Origin: Ctena decussata | Lineage: Eukaryota > Mollusca > Bivalvia > Lucinida > Lucinidae | NCBI GenBank assembly: GCA_963989385.1 | Contig: OZ022498.1 | Span: 6,455,501 to 6,519,500 of the forward strand | Direction of reading: 5' to 3' | Length of the DNA stretch: 64,000 nucleotides | In this document: one piece after another, positions 9,216 through 21,539 of the stretch | How positions within the stretch are numbered: position 1 is the stretch's first letter | Layout of the letters: each line of letters begins with the position of its first letter | Made by a program: the position numbers and the translations under genes | Notes under the pieces: model-generated | Told to the model about the DNA's origin: nothing | The model's database searches: none | Seen by the model: only the letters and a program-made list of their open reading frames with translations

Positions 9216-9766
9216 TATGCCTTACATGGCTATTAGCAGAACAGCATTTATATAGTTTGGTAATTTATTTGCTGAAGCTTAATTTTTTTTCAAGTAGGAA
9301 TAAAATATCACGTAAATCACGCGCTATTTTGTGCGGAAATGATCTGAACTGCAAGTGACCCTTTTCTTAGACGAAAACACATCGAAGCGAAGTTACGGTA
9401 AATGTTATAGATCTACATTCTTATAAAGGTTTCCAATTAGCATTTCGGGTTTAAAAGGTAAATGTTATTCTTCTAAGAATGCCATCTTATTACAATTTTC
9501 TCGAAAAGTCTAGATCAAACAAAAAGCTTAAACACTTTGCAAATGGCATTTCATTATAACCAGTATAATGAAATAGTTCAGAAGGAAATGTGAATATTGT
9601 ACACCTAACTTGAAAGACTTCGAAAAGAATAACTACAGCGGAAAGGTTCATAAAAAAGTGTAGAATTATATACTGCAGTACTGATTAATATATTAAAGAT
9701 TTGCTATCTGGCTGACGCGGAAACTATTTTCTGCCAGACTATAATAAGGCTTATAAAAAGTCATAT
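9216..9766. other. AT-rich DNA between two copies of element A
   Basis: No recognised gene. Near 9705-9752, GCGGAAACTA and GCCAGACTATA blocks resemble parts of 2165-2210, suggesting a shared but rearranged repeat. Confidence 0.4.
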
Positions 9767-9955
9767 TTAACCCATTAATACCCAGCGTCCCATATGCAGG
9801 ACATCGACAAACAGTGCTGACCCAGAACACACGCGGCGTCTGACTGGGGCCTACATTATTTGCACAAAACACCGTATAACAAATGAGTTAACATGAAAAG
9901 GATAAAAAGCAACGAAACAGGACGTCCCTAAAATGACAAATGGACTCATTGGAGA
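9767..9955 (-). repeat. Dispersed element A, inverted copy
   Basis: Begins TTAACCCATTAATACCCAGC, the complement of the element A terminus, then ACGCGGCGTCTGA. It ends near ACAAATGGACTCATT, the complement of the opposite end. With 9011-9215 it forms a widely spaced inverted pair. Confidence 0.7.
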
Positions 9956-10013
9956 GTAAAAGGACAAAAACACACTTGCAAAACAAACAAATGCTCAAGA
10001 AGCACAAAGACCA

Positions 10014-10236
10014 GGGGCCGTATTTATAAACCGACTTAAGTGGTTGCTATGCTGTTTCTAAGGCAGAATTTCTATTAAGGAGATTCCCCGCAACTTTGAA
10101 AGTTGCTCTGGAGGAACAGTCCTTTTTAGACTGTTCCTCCAGAGTAAATTTCATAGTTGTAGGGAATCTCCTTCAAAGAATTTCAGCCTTAGCAACCGCA
10201 TAGCAACCACTTAAGTCGGTTTATAAATACGGCCCC
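10014..10236. mobile_element. MITE with GGGGCCGTATTTATAAACC ends
   Basis: Almost the whole 223 bases form an inverted repeat: GGGGCCGTATTTATAAACC at the left and its complement ending at 10236. There is an inner hairpin around GGAGGAACAGTC...GACTGTTCCTCC. No open frame and no certain target-site duplication. Confidence 0.85.
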
Positions 10237-10929
10237 AGATCACTCTTCACAAAGCGAGGTGATCAGAATGTTAAAACAAACGCAGACAGCAAAATCTGAA
10301 ACAACTTTGAATGCTATTGATGCTGAAAAGACATTGGCCGTGCATGGACGAAATATGATTACAAATAACATGGTCTTAAAAAAGAATTGCCAAAAGAACG
10401 ACTACAGGACAAAGTGCATTATTTTTGCAAGTAACTTCTGTTACAGATTCGCTACCTTCTGATGGAATAATATATACTAAAAAAATAAATGTCGCATTTG
10501 GATAATCTAAAATTTATTAGCATATGTCCAGTAAGCACAATACTGAAACAACGTCGACGCCATCGACATTGTTTGATGTTGTGTCGACAAAGTAACAAAA
10601 ATATAGCTTCTTATCTGCCTCTGTATAGATTATGAAGATTTTTCGAAACGAGATGTTCTCTTTGAGGAAAGAATCTTTTCCAAGGGGAGCAAGTTATTTT
10701 CCTTAAGAGTTAACCCCGTGAAGAAGAGAGGCAAAAAAAAAAATAATAATAAATAAAATAAAATAAAAAATAAAATGGTAGAGTTCATTCTAAACATTCC
10801 CCTTAAATACAACTAAAGCACGGTAATTCCTTTTTGTCGTGTATATGATTGAGACTAAATCTTTGAAACGATCGTATAATACTTTAGAGAATTTAAAGCA
10901 ATAATGCATAACTAAAAATACCTACATTA
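10237..10929. other. No gene; contains a CCAGTAAGCACA-type fragment
   Basis: At about 10524-10595, a CCAGTAAGCACA start followed by AACGTCGACG and CATCGACATTG repeats resembles the CCCAGCAGGCACA elements at 14546 and 61163. At 10735-10776 there is an A/T simple repeat. Short open frames show no motif. Confidence 0.5.
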
Positions 10930-11627
10930 AGGGCCGTATACACTATCATTTTTTCTTGTACAACTTTATTGTACAAGAAAAAAATGACCAAGAAAAAGTG
11001 ACAATGATGTGGTGTATACACGTATCAAGAATTTTACTCTGCTGTCAAACTTTTTGCGGGAAATTACACAATAGTAGCGATGGAGACAGAAGAAGAATAT
11101 GTTGCATTTCTTTTGTGCATTTTATGCATTGTGATTTTGAGAAGGAGATTAAGTACCAGATACAGACATGTGTGGTCACGAGATTGGTTACTGCGGAGAC
11201 AGCAGCATAGTGCTTAGCATGCACTTCTACAGGAGCCTCGCAGACTTCAAGAACTGTCCTTATAGTCTTTTGACCTAATATTCCATATAATCTCATTTTC
11301 TTCTATTAGGTCAATGAGTCTTGATGTAACCATGTCTGTCCAAATAATATCTGCCATTATTTGTTGCCACTGAAATATTTCCCCGCCAAATAGTGGCCAC
11401 GTGATTTTGTTTACAATGCTGCTGCTACAAATTCCTTTGCTTTTGATTGGCTATTAGATGGCAAGTTTGATAAGTTATCATTGAAAATAGGATGAGTTTC
11501 TATTCATCAGTTTTTCTTGTACAATAAGAAAAATGGTCATTTTCTGCTGTATACACCATCAAATTAAATGACATTTTTTCTTGTACAATAAAGTTGTACA
11601 AGAAAAAATGATAGTGTATACGGCCCT
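10930..11627. mobile_element. MITE with AGGGCCGTATACAC ends and TTA target duplication
   Basis: Ends AGGGCCGTATACACTATCAT (10930) and its complement (to 11627), each flanked by TTA (10927-10929, 11628-11630). Internal hairpins TTTTTCTTGTACAA..TTGTACAAGAAAAA occur at both ends. The 3-base TTA duplication fits PIF/Harbinger targeting. Two opposed short open frames near 10956-11296 lie inside it and have no recognisable domain. Confidence 0.85.
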
Positions 11628-11630
11628 TTA

Positions 11631-12133
11631 GTTTGATTCATTTCTAAATTTGTACAAAGCACCTTTATATTCCTTTGTTTAAAATCCCACTCTCTCGTTG
11701 ACCAACTCCAGCAGTTTTCAGATACCTTATTAATCGACAGTGTTCTGCAGTCCGTTCAGGCATTAAATAAATTTCATATCAGAGTACGTGCCAACAAGAG
11801 TTTCATAAAGCTGGCCAATCTCTATGCATCACTTTTCATTAGCTGTTGAAATTTGTTTATTTTCGCGTAAAAATGAAATAGAGAAAAACGTCTCCGAAAA
11901 TAAATGCCAAATTTTGATATTCTTTTTATTGAAATGTGATGTTAGAATAAGGATAAAATAATATTTAGATTTAAACCATGTACATACTTCTTTAAACAGA
12001 TTTTTTAAAACCTATTCCCCTTTTCAGATAACGTCATTTCTTTTAGCTGAGTAGGGAGCTAAGCGCGGTTTCCGACATATCTTTTATTTTCAATAAAACA
12101 ATCATATGTTATTATAGATAATCTATCAAAATG

Positions 12134-12164
<31 letters not shown>

Positions 12165-13060
12165 AGAATAAAAAATATCCAATTCCATTTTCTAGAACAG
12201 TGCGCACAGGTCAGGGGTTCATTTTCCCCGGTTTTGCTTTTTAGGAAGAAACTGACGTCGCGAGATAACAGTTCGATAAACAAAACGTCACGCAAAAGAA
12301 ATGGTATGGTGAAAATGAACTCCTGGCGTGTTTATACCGTTATCCCTAGAAAACGGAATAACATCTTTTCGGTTTTTGTGCAAGTATATGCTCTTGAACA
12401 GATCATAAATGTTTAACTAAGAAGTAAAATAAACCGGAAAACGGTATCTTAGGTATCACCGCCTTTGATGTTGACGGTAACGACGTTATTGGAGCAGGGG
12501 GTATAGTTAAACAAATCTCTCTTGTGAGAAATTTTCTCGGTGAAAAAACAAAATTATTTAAAAATACATGTTAACGTACTTCATTTGAACATTTAATAAT
12601 TTCAGATATATTTTTCTGGAGACGTTTTTTTTTTCTCTAGACAAGCTTTTATTTTCAAAGTAATATTCAATAGAAAATTAAAGGTCAAACTTGCCTTAAT
12701 CAACACAAAATAAGAAACTATTTGGAAGAAGTAATAACACATCGGCCTCTTGAGGGCTCGCACTTTGGTCAAAATGTAATACAACTCATTTACGGAGAGC
12801 AAAACAAATGTGCAAAAAAATGTATATTCGACAGCTATTAATTTTGCATAAAGCGTCAAACTCTCACATCTTTACGACGTCATAGAAAAAGGAAATTTAT
12901 TTCAAACTCAAAAGAAAGTCATTTCGTGGTTTGGAAAATGCTGAACTTCTCATTATTCTTTTTACACGAAAACTGAAAATTTTAGTTTAAAAATAAAATA
13001 GATAAAAATAGATGTTAAATAAAGTAGATAAAAATAGATGTTAATGCTGTTTCTGATTAC
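11631..13060. other. AT-rich DNA, poly-A tract
   Basis: Contains a long A run at about 12133-12162. No recognisable exon, RNA or repeat boundary was seen. Open frames at 12059-12416 and 12602-12859 look like chance frames. Confidence 0.45.
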
Positions 13061-13063
13061 GGT

Positions 13064-13170
13064 AGCTGGATGACCACCTGTTTTGGAAAGAGCTGCTCAT
13101 TCGGCTTACCGTGCGTTTCTTTCGTGAACTTGTGTCAATTGTTACGTGTGTGTGTGCTTCTTTCCCTACT
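13064..13170 (+). mobile_element. LINE 3' tail fragment
   Basis: ACCTGTTTTGGAAAGAGCTG followed by CTCATTCGGCTTACC matches ACCTATATGGGAAAGAGCTG followed by CTGACTCGGCTTATC at 41203-41240 in the 3' region of the LINE at 40166. Confidence 0.55.
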
Positions 13171-14229
13171 GGTTTTTCGCGCGGGATAGTATTTATTCCT
13201 GATCATTGCCTATCTTTTTACTTATTCTTTTTCCATCTTAAGACGTAACGTCACAAACTATGCGCCATGGAGTAATGTCTTCCTCGCGTGATCGGCCTCT
13301 AAACGAATGAAATTCGTTTTATCATTTAGACTATATAATAAATACAAATTCTTATGTTACATAAATAACAACTTTGTTAGTTTGAACAACTGCTCTTAAA
13401 TTTTAGGTATAAACTGAAATTACAATAATAATTTTTTTCATCGAATTCTTATACCGATGTTTCCCATGAGGCACAAGGGAACGAATTTGCAACTCGCGCC
13501 TCCTGGAACCGGGTCTGTCAGTGTTCTCTTTAATTCGAAGAAGAGATAAATATGTGTAAACCAAGACGGGTGTTGTCTAATAACAGTTGTTGTTCTAATT
13601 CTTATAGAGGCTAAAAGGGAACGGATTCATAACTTGCACCTCCTGGCAACGAGGCTTTCCATTATCTAATAAATGTCTTACACAAGTTACTTAACAATCA
13701 CTTACAGCATTCAATAAAAAAGACAAAAAGACACTTTTTTCTAACGTTGCATTTGTCGTGGTACTATGAAGAAACAGTTGAAATTGTGATATTTAATTAA
13801 ACGTTCTGTAAAATATCCAAGCCAAACTGCGAATTTAAACAGGTAAAAAAATGATATCTATTTTACCACAAGTTGTAACTAACGTCGAACCATTTCTGAA
13901 TATGTCTTATGTATTTGCAGGTAAAGGTAATCTTACTAGAACGGTACAAGAGAAATAGTATTTTATGGGCTTGGCAAGCAGTAAAGAATCAGATCATTTT
14001 CTTATCAGCTATTCCTGTCCACATAAAGAAAATGGGTGAATTTTCAGGTAAAACATTTCTGCCACTTAATTTTGCCTCCCTTCTATTGAAGGGCAACTCT
14101 TAAAGGAAGGATTTTCTTCTCTAGGGACAAATTCTTCCTTTGATGAGTAGGTCCTATTTTATAAGGACTATTTTAAATTTGCTTCACTTCGCGTAGGGGC
14201 TGTCATAATAAAAAATAATAATTTAAGCT
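13171..14229. other. No gene; imperfect direct repeat
   Basis: AAGGGAACGAATTTGCAACT and CGCCTCCTGGAACCGGG at about 13476-13514 recur as AAGGGAACGGATTCATAACT and ACCTCCTGGCAACGAGG at about 13615-13653: an ancient tandem duplication with a period of roughly 140 bases. An open frame at 13909-14103 follows a TTTGCAG but has no recognised motif. Confidence 0.4.
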
Positions 14230-14373
14230 TTCATGTAGATCAGTCCTCGAATAAGAGTAATCTTAAAATATTGTTCTCTTAATTCCATGTAGATCATGGG
14301 TAATCTTAAACACTAGTCTCTTAAGAGAACGTTTTCAGATTATCCCTATTTGGAGACTGATTTACATTGAATT
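14230..14373. repeat. Inverted-repeat element
   Basis: TTCATGTAGATCAGTC..CGAATAAGAGTAATCT at the left pairs with AGATTATCCCTATTTGGAGA and GACTGATTTACATTGAA at the right. CATGTAGATCA occurs twice. Probably a small MITE. Confidence 0.55.
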
Positions 14374-14545
14374 ACGTGTATCTTTGTATACCAGTCTTCT
14401 TCGAATGAGAGGCATATTAAATAATGCTCTACAAAAGTAATTTTCAAAGATTACTCCAATTCGCAGACTGTTCTAAATGGAAACAAACCGTAGCATGCTA
14501 CAACTATATCGCTTGTAATTATGGCGTCAAAACAATAGAGGTGTA

Positions 14546-14651
14546 CCCAGCAGGCACATAGCGTCAAAATGACGTCGCACAGACGTCGATGAGACGTTTT
14601 ACGCTGAATCAACATCATTACGATGTCATAACGACGTCATGTTCCCACTGG
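14546..14651. mobile_element. CCCAGCAGGCACA-type element rich in ACGTC
   Basis: Starts CCCAGCAGGCACATA and ends GTTCCCACTGGG, an imperfect inverted end pair. The interior carries repeated GACGTC/ACGTCAT palindromes. Relatives occur at 57060-57163 (ACGTCA-rich) and 61077-61163 (AACGTTG-rich). Confidence 0.65.
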
Positions 14652-14654
14652 GGG

Positions 14655-17270
14655 GGAGGGGGGACAAAAGAACAGTTGCTTACCTTTTAATGAGTCATTT
14701 ACATTGGCAGCTACATTTTACGCTAATATCAACGATAATACATGTAAGTATGTTCAAATGCAGATTACTATGCAATATAAAATGTTTGAATACGTTTTTA
14801 TTCCAGTAATATAACAAAACTTAATAAGTAAGTAAGTAAAGATATGTCACACTCACACTTTTTTTTCTTCAAACAGCATTTTTTTACAACAGCAGATCCG
14901 AATTAGACACTCCTGAAGATGATACATTTGTTACATATTAAGTGTTTCTATTATTACTCTTGTAGATTTCGTTACAATGTCCATTTAGTAATTTCAATCC
15001 ATGTCACGCGTTAACAAGCCTATCCGGCGGTTAAATAGTTTCTGGAATATTAAAGTACGAGCGCTGGAAGTGTTTTTGATTCAAAGGATCAGCTAGCCAA
15101 TAAAATGTTATTGACAATCCAGTGATGCTTTTGCGGACTTTATCAATGTTGTTCTACGTGCCTCGCTACAGAAATATGTATATTAACTTTGTTCCAAGTC
15201 TTTAAAATCTGACTGTTCTTTTTTTTTCCCCATCCTAGCGGGTCAAAAATGCACCCCTTTTTCAAGAAACTAGGTTGCATGTATTATGATAACAAACTCT
15301 TGATAATTTTCTCCAGCAGAAATTGAAAACATTTTATAGTTTACTGCATTCTGTTCTTCGGGATTAATAACTTTTCATTCAAGTTCTGCGAACATTTCTC
15401 GGAACGAACCGAAAGGAAGAGTAGAGCCAAGTTTCAGTAAATTAGGATTACAGCTAAAAACCGGCTCAAACCTTAGCAATCTTAATAGCGAGCAGACGGT
15501 AACGGTATCATTTTTGTCATATACTGATGCTTTGAAAAAGCTTGGTTACAATCGTTTAGATGGAGGCTGCCATGTCTTTTCGATATAAGTGCAAGAATTA
15601 TCTCGAGATTATGTAATCTTAGTTTTAAAGTACTGATGCACGAAAATTGTTTTGTTCCAGATGACCAACAATAATGCCAGTAACAGCCAGGGTCTAACAA
15701 GTTCGAAAAAGAGATCACAAGCCATATTGTATACTTATATGTATGTATGACACAATTTCTAAAAACAATAAAATCTGTTTAAACCAAAAAGAGATGTGAC
15801 AATCAAATTACATGTCTATGCGACAAAACAACTTCTTACAAAGATATCAAATATCTAGCTGCAAAAGTGTCATTTTCGTTAAAATATTTGCAAAAACAGA
15901 ACAGATAAAATTTCACATTGAGTTTTCCGATAAGAGCCCTAGGTGAACCACCTATACCTGTCCGCGCCGCGCAGCGTTAACTGGAAACCCGAAACAGTGG
16001 ACCGAAGCTAGAATGAAGCAGGGAAGAATCAGTGCTAGGACTTCCTTTGACGAACTGATCATAATACAGTCTGTAACTCTTTTTTCTTGAAACTGAATAA
16101 ATGATTGAATCTATTTCTTTTCTGTTTCTTTCTTTTGTGCCAATATACAAAACAAAACAAAACAAAAAAACGGACAATATTGTCTCGCTACCATACTTTT
16201 CACAGAAAACTGCTTGTTTGGATTGGAGGTTGGGGGGGGGGGGGGGGGGGGCGGGGGGGGGCAGATGGTGGTGGTGGCAATAGTAGTATGGATATACAAA
16301 CTTGCGTACTGACATCTTCAGTACCTCTGCCTTTCTTCGGTATTATAGGAATGAATTTTATCATTGTGGATTTAATCGATGTTTTAAGGCCGACGAATAT
16401 TTCATATACTGAAAAAGCCCTAGTTTGCCTAAAGTTGATAGATCAATCCTTGCAAGATGGCTACCGTTACTGAAATAACATATATACATGTATGGAAATG
16501 TTTCGAGATCGTATTCGAAATGTGAGGTATAAGAGTGCAGTATGCATCGATTGGCCAAAAACAAGTGACATTTCCAGGCTTACAATAATGTCCAGTATGT
16601 CTGTGACGGTTAATGCTTATACCTTTGTGAAATCCAGGAACGACCACATTCCATGCCAACCGAGAAACGGAAAGTAAGGCATTGATATAAAGTCTAAACC
16701 AAACTGCTTTTTTGCAGATAAACGACATTTATGAACCATTTTTGTGTAACAATTGTATAACAGAGCAGACCAACCAATAATTACGTGATGGAAATCAATA
16801 AACGCTCACGCTTTGACAACCCTTAAAGAAGGATTGAGGCAATTTGGACAACGTGAGTGTTTCAAAGCCAACAAAACGTCTTAAATATTTAATAAAAAGA
16901 TAAAGGCTTTTAGAATGCCAAAGTCCTTTCCTAATTATGTCATTTTAAAACTTTGCGGTCTTGGCATCGTTTCAGGAATTTCGCGCGTTGTTTATTTGAC
17001 AAGGTTCAATCCATTTATGCCTCGAAGACTTTTCTACATGTCCATCAACAATATAAGGGGAGTCTGATTCGATTTTAATTAGTTCTTCCTATCAGAAAAT
17101 TTCTTCTTATTAGAAATGAAAGCACATGCTTTCCTCTGTTACGAACATGTAATAAACTTCACAAACATTCGGTTTTACCAGGCCTCGAATCATCAGCTCA
17201 TAGTAAAAGTGCTATCTGGGAAAGGTTAATATTGCTCAGCTGTTTTCATACTTTTGTGTATTCACTTATC
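14655..17270. other. No gene recognised; poly-G tract
   Basis: A G run lies at about 16229-16260. Overlapping frames on both strands here (15977-16473) encode only poly-Gly/Pro and chance sequence. GTAA repeats lie near 14826-14838. Nothing else was recognised. Confidence 0.5.
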
Positions 17271-17272
17271 AG

Positions 17273-17453
17273 CCCTTGTTAACTATTTATAGACAAGGGC
17301 TGTTACGAAACGAAAGAATAACTATTACGAAACGAAAAAGAGGCATAGTTACCAAACGACATGATGACCAGGTCGTTTGGTAGCTTTGACTTTTTTTCGT
17401 TTAGTAACAGCTTGTTTTCGTTTTGTAACATCCTTGAAAACATTGTTAACCAA
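17273..17453. repeat. Hairpin element with TTACGAAACGAAA arms, copy 1
   Basis: CCCTTG..AACTATTTATAGACAAGGGCTG, then arms GTTACGAAACGAAA..ACCAAACGACATGATGACC and their complements GGTCGTTTGGTAGC..TTTCGTTTAGTAAC, ending AAAACATTGTTAACCA. A second copy lies at 18999-19166 with the same order. A MITE-type repeat. Confidence 0.75.
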
Positions 17454-18498
17454 ATGTGCTTATAGCCGCTTTTGAGCATCATTAAGATAGCAAAACTAAG
17501 ACAAGAAAAGAGTTGACGGAGGTTTAAAAGTGCAGAATATCAATAATAGATTTATATGAAAAAAATACGTTCTTTAATATCTCGCAAATAATTTAGCTAG
17601 ATATTGGCACAGTGTTCGTGAAAATATAACTTCAACAATATTTTTGCGCTATTAAAAAAAAAGTCATAATAAGAAAAATAAAATAAAGAAATACAGTAAA
17701 GTTAATGGCAATAGCACGATTTAACGAACACTAATACCAGAGCATCACTATACTGGTACAGGTATGTTTTGACAATTATTTAAAGAGTTTGGACTTTAAG
17801 ACAATGAAACGTCTTTAATATATTTAGGGTTTTAGGACGCGAAAGTTTATTGCTAATTGTGCCATTAACTTGACAATCCTCAGCTGCTTCTGGTTTTAAA
17901 AGATTTTAAAGGTTTACATGTTAATTTGAAAACCATAAATAGATGTAAATACCAGACAGTCGTTAATGCATTCAGTACCTATCCTTTTCTAAGAGCATAC
18001 ATGTACAAACTATTTCACTCCGGTAAAACGCCTGTAAATAACAAACGTACATGATTGTTCTCTGTATCGCTTCCCAGCGATGTTTTAAATGGATGTGATT
18101 GGGGCAGATATCGCAAGGGAACACATTCTAATCATAACTGATATATTTTATTACTGCGACCGTTTACTAATACATAATAGGGCATGAAAGTATACAATTT
18201 GTTACATTGAATCATAACGGATTTTAATTTTGGTAATTACCTCTCAGGTACAATGCTGATCGACTGACGACTGGTTGTTTTTGGGTTTAATTACAGTGCA
18301 TGTAATTCAATTTATATTGAGTCGCCTCCCAGAGAGAGCAGCAGACTAGGATAGTAAAATTATACCGCATATCGTACCTGCTCCAAAATAAGCTCCTGCC
18401 AATATTGGTAGAGCACCCATTTACCCTGTGATTCACGGCATCTTTGTTCCAACGTTAGTTGTGCACCTCGTATTGAGTTTAGTTCCAAAGACATTAAA
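17454..18498. other. No gene recognised
   Basis: AT-rich sequence with chance stop-bounded frames only. Confidence 0.45.
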
Positions 18499-18736
18499 TG
18501 AGCCGCGACACGACAAAACCAACAATGTGGTTGTGCGCCCAGCGCAGACTCAGATCAGCCTGGGCATCCGCCCAGTCTGATCAGAGTCTTAGCTGTCCGC
18601 ATGGAGGTAGCTTAGACCCTTAGCTACCGTTTGAGCACTTAACGAAGAGTCTGAACAAATTAGGCAGATGCCTAGGCTGATCTGAGTCTGCGCTGGACGA
18701 ATGACCACATTGTTGGTTTTCTCGTGTCGCGGCTCA
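18499..18736. mobile_element. TGAGCC palindromic MITE, copy 1
   Basis: About 238 bases that are almost fully self-complementary: TGAGCCGCGACACGA and ACCAACAATGTGG at the left and their complements at the right. Nested hairpins (CCTGGGCATCCGCCCAG) lie in each half. The centre is around TAGCTTAGACCCTTAGCTA. Flanks are AT-rich, with at most a 2-base duplication. No transposase; mobilised in trans if at all. Confidence 0.9.
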
Positions 18737-18998
18737 AATGATCACCTCCTTGAGGTAGCTTGAAGATGTCTATGACTTATTTAATATAAATTGATAATCA
18801 ATGGCGGCACCAATTCTTAGTCGGTAGATCATGATTCTGGTTATATATTTGCTTAATTTACGACATAAATCCAAACTTAGAACGATCTGCCCCATCTTTC
18901 CTGCAGCTTACATACAATTTGTCATGTAATTTTGGCTCATCACAATGACAAATGTGCCTCACAGTTTTTTTTAACGAAAGACAAAAAGTATATCATCA

Positions 18999-19166
18999 CC
19001 CCTGGTTAGCTATGTATATACAAGGGCTAACGAGCTGTTGTCGAAACGAAAAAGAGTCATATTTACCAAACAACCTAATGACCAGGTCGTCTGATAACTT
19101 TGACTCTTTTTCATTTCGTAACAGCTCTTAAGCGTTTCGTAACAGCCTGGAAAACATAGTTAACCA
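18999..19166. repeat. Hairpin element with TTACGAAACGAAA arms, copy 2
   Basis: CCTGGTTAGCTATGTATATA then CAAGGGCTAACGAG, arms CGAAACGAAAAAGAGTCATA and complement, ending AAAACATAGTTAACCA. Same order as 17273-17453, with about 80 percent identity by eye. Confidence 0.75.
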
Positions 19167-19171
19167 TGCCC

Positions 19172-19342
19172 TAAGGTTATAAAACTTTTTTCATGCTCAA
19201 CTCAGCTGAAAATGAAATTTTACATGCTTACTGATAAGTACAGTTGTTTTCTTGCTCAGTTGAGCTGAGTATGAACTTTTCCCTGCTTATGAATATTTCA
19301 TGTTCAGCTGAGGTGAGCACGGAAAAAGTTTTATAACCTCGG
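19172..19342. repeat. GGTTATAAAACTT-ended hairpin element
   Basis: AAGGTTATAAAACTTTTTTC at the left is complementary to GAAAAAGTTTTATAACCT at the right. The interior repeats GCTCAACTCAGCTGA palindromes. The termini resemble those at 54698-54828. Confidence 0.75.
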
Positions 19343-19544
19343 TACCAGGGATGATGATGACTGCAAACGTTACTCAGACCATTAACTGACACTGTTGACG
19401 CATGAGAGATTTCTTTGGACGTTCTGGCTTACAAAACGGAAACAGTATTTTTAGATTTTAAGCCATGAACTATATGGCATATTAAACGTAGCATTTCTTG
19501 ATATTTGTTTTTTTTTATTTATTTGTCAGCTGAGTGATACGCAT

Positions 19545-19760
19545 TACAGGTAGTATCAGTGGTCGTGGTGGAGTTAATTGTCAGTTGAATTAGTAGTGAG
19601 ACAGTGCCGGTAGTATCAGTGGTAGTGGTAGACAGTATTGTAAGTAAACACGTGCAAGTGGTAGTTGAGGCAGTACAGCTGGTATCAGACATAGTATCTG
19701 ACAATATATAGTCTGTAAAAGTCTTAGTGCGGACAGTGCAGGTAGTATCAGAGGCAGTGT
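19545..19760 (+). repeat. Minisatellite, about 60-base period
   Basis: GTAGTATCAGTGGT starts at 19550 and 19610, with a variant at about 19741. Intermediate GTAGTGGTAG and CAGTGCAGGTAG motifs give a Ser/Thr-rich frame on the minus strand, which is an artefact of the repeat. Confidence 0.65.
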
Positions 19761-19789
19761 TGTATGGTATTAGTCATACAGACTATTTC

Positions 19790-20667
19790 AAAACCATCAG
19801 TTGTTATTGTTTTTTATTTGAAGCTCAACAATATTTGGCTATCTGATTATACAAATCCTCATGCAGGCATACAAACGGCTTTTTGCGATAAAAGGAGTGT
19901 AGCTAGGTAACAATTACGACAAAGTGGGCATACGCAAAAGGATGTTAGAAATTTCGACATCAGTTCTTGCTGGAGTTGCATTACATTAAAGCGGAAACGT
20001 CCCTCAATTAAGTTCATATCCGTTCTATTGTTTATTCGTCAGTGGTCGCCATCTTAAAAGAAAAATCATGTATTTCTTAACCAAATTAACGTCAAAATAG
20101 CAGGGTTGGTCTCTTTGGGGATTATTCACTGTGTCGGAATAAACAAAACTACTGCCAACGTTGCAAACAAACTACTATGGGCATGCGGATTTCTTACACG
20201 CCTTGAGGCAAATCACATAAGGTTAACCCATGTATGCCTCGTGCACTGTTCTATCCTAATATGTGACAGTGTCTGGCATTTTGAACCTTATGGAGCGAAA
20301 ATCGGAAATTTTGTTTTTTAACATTTTCATATTTATTAGTGCTTCCAGAATAGATTTTGGGAAGCGCAAAGAAATAGCAAACAAAATTCACACCCACCCG
20401 ATTTTTTGTTTTCATTTCACTGATTGGATACAATTTGCATACTAGCTGAACAAACCTTTATAACTCTGGTTCGTGACATCGCTTTTCAAAGATCTGTAAC
20501 GCGAACATTCTTAAAAGAGTGTAGAAGAAAATTAAACACACCGATAGAAATGTTGACTCACTCTTTTCAGGTGACGCTTTGAAATTTATTAGTCAGTGCA
20601 CGGAAATACAATTAACTTTACGTGCAACCTCCACAAGGCTCAAAATCGCAGGCACTGTCACATATAT
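19790..20667. other. No gene recognised
   Basis: Three overlapping short frames at 20106-20445 have no recognisable domain. No repeat boundary was identified. Confidence 0.4.
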
Positions 20668-21082
20668 TGGATGAGTCCATTCACCATTTTAGGATGTCTC
20701 ATGTATTTATTCATTTAGTTATAAAGGAATAATTGTAAATTTGAGGCGCGACACGACAAACCCAACAATGTGGTTGTGCGCCCAGCGCAGACTCAGATCA
20801 GCCTGGGCATCCGCCCAGTCTGATCAGAGTCTTCGCTGTCCGCATGGAGGTAGCTTAGACCCTTAGCTACCCTTTGAGCCATTAATAAAGTGTCAAATCA
20901 AACTAGGCAGATGCCCAGGCTGATCTGAGTCTGCGCTGGGCGCACAACCACATAGTTGGTTTTCTCGCGTCGCGGCTCATTTTATGTTGAAAGAAGACCC
21001 CCATGAGACGCCGCATGTTGCGGTGTCTGGACTTAGTCTGCTCTGCTTGCCCATGTCCTATGGGATGCTGGGCATTAATCCA
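20668..21082 (+). repeat. Dispersed element A, copy split by a MITE
   Basis: Left part TTGGATGAGTCCATTCACCA through ATTTATTCATTTAG (20668-20741) and right part AGACGCCGCATGTTGCGGTG through GGCATTAAT (about 21004-21080) correspond to the two halves of the element at 9011-9215. A TGAGCC MITE (20742-20979) lies between them. Confidence 0.7.
20742..20979. mobile_element. TGAGCC palindromic MITE, copy 2 (nested)
   Basis: Starts TGAGGCGCGACACGAC and ends CTCGCGTCGCGGCTCA. Full length and closely similar to the 59891 and 18499 copies. Inserted into dispersed element A, so it is younger than that copy. Confidence 0.9.
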
Positions 21083-21181
21083 CGCGGACCACGAATCTCA
21101 AGAATCGCAACGAATGGATAAATTTTAGGTTTCTTGGCTGAATCGTGATCAGTTCGTGAAGCTCTAACTGAATCGTATATA

Positions 21182-21418
21182 TGAGCCGCGACACGACAAA
21201 ACCAACAATGTGGTTGTGCGCCCAGTGCAGACTCAGATCAGCCTGGGCATCCGCCCAGTCTGATCACAGTCTTCGCAGTCCGCATGGAGGAAGCTTAGAC
21301 CCTAAGCTACCATTTAAGCGCTTAGCAAAGAGTCTGATCAGACTGGGCGGATGCCCAGGCTGATCTGAGTCTTCGCTGGGCGCACAACCACATTGTTGGT
21401 TTTGTCGCGTCGCGGCTA
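21182..21418. mobile_element. TGAGCC palindromic MITE, copy 3
   Basis: Full-length copy with end variant CGCGGCTA. Flanked by TATA/ATAT. Small open frames on both strands (21181-21639) derive from it and give the WLCAQ.RLRSAWASAQSD peptide signature that such repeats produce. Confidence 0.9.
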
Positions 21419-21539
21419 ATATTTGTAGTCAGTCCTTTGAAAGTAGCGGCGAAGAGTAAAAGTTGAAAAGGTGGCGGAAAGCAAAGAGGTGTGTTCGTGC
21501 ACCTTAATATGAATTTCTCGTCAGAATATTCAAACCGTT

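Noticed and set aside
9705..9752. Second hammerhead candidate (CTGACGCGGAAAC)
   Set aside because: Lacks the CTGATGA core and a stem II.
15977..16473. Proline/glycine-rich frames on both strands
   Set aside because: They come from the poly-G tract at about 16229-16260 and random flanks.
19519..19704. Ser/Thr-rich mucin-like frame
   Set aside because: Produced by a GTAGTATCAGTGGT minisatellite.
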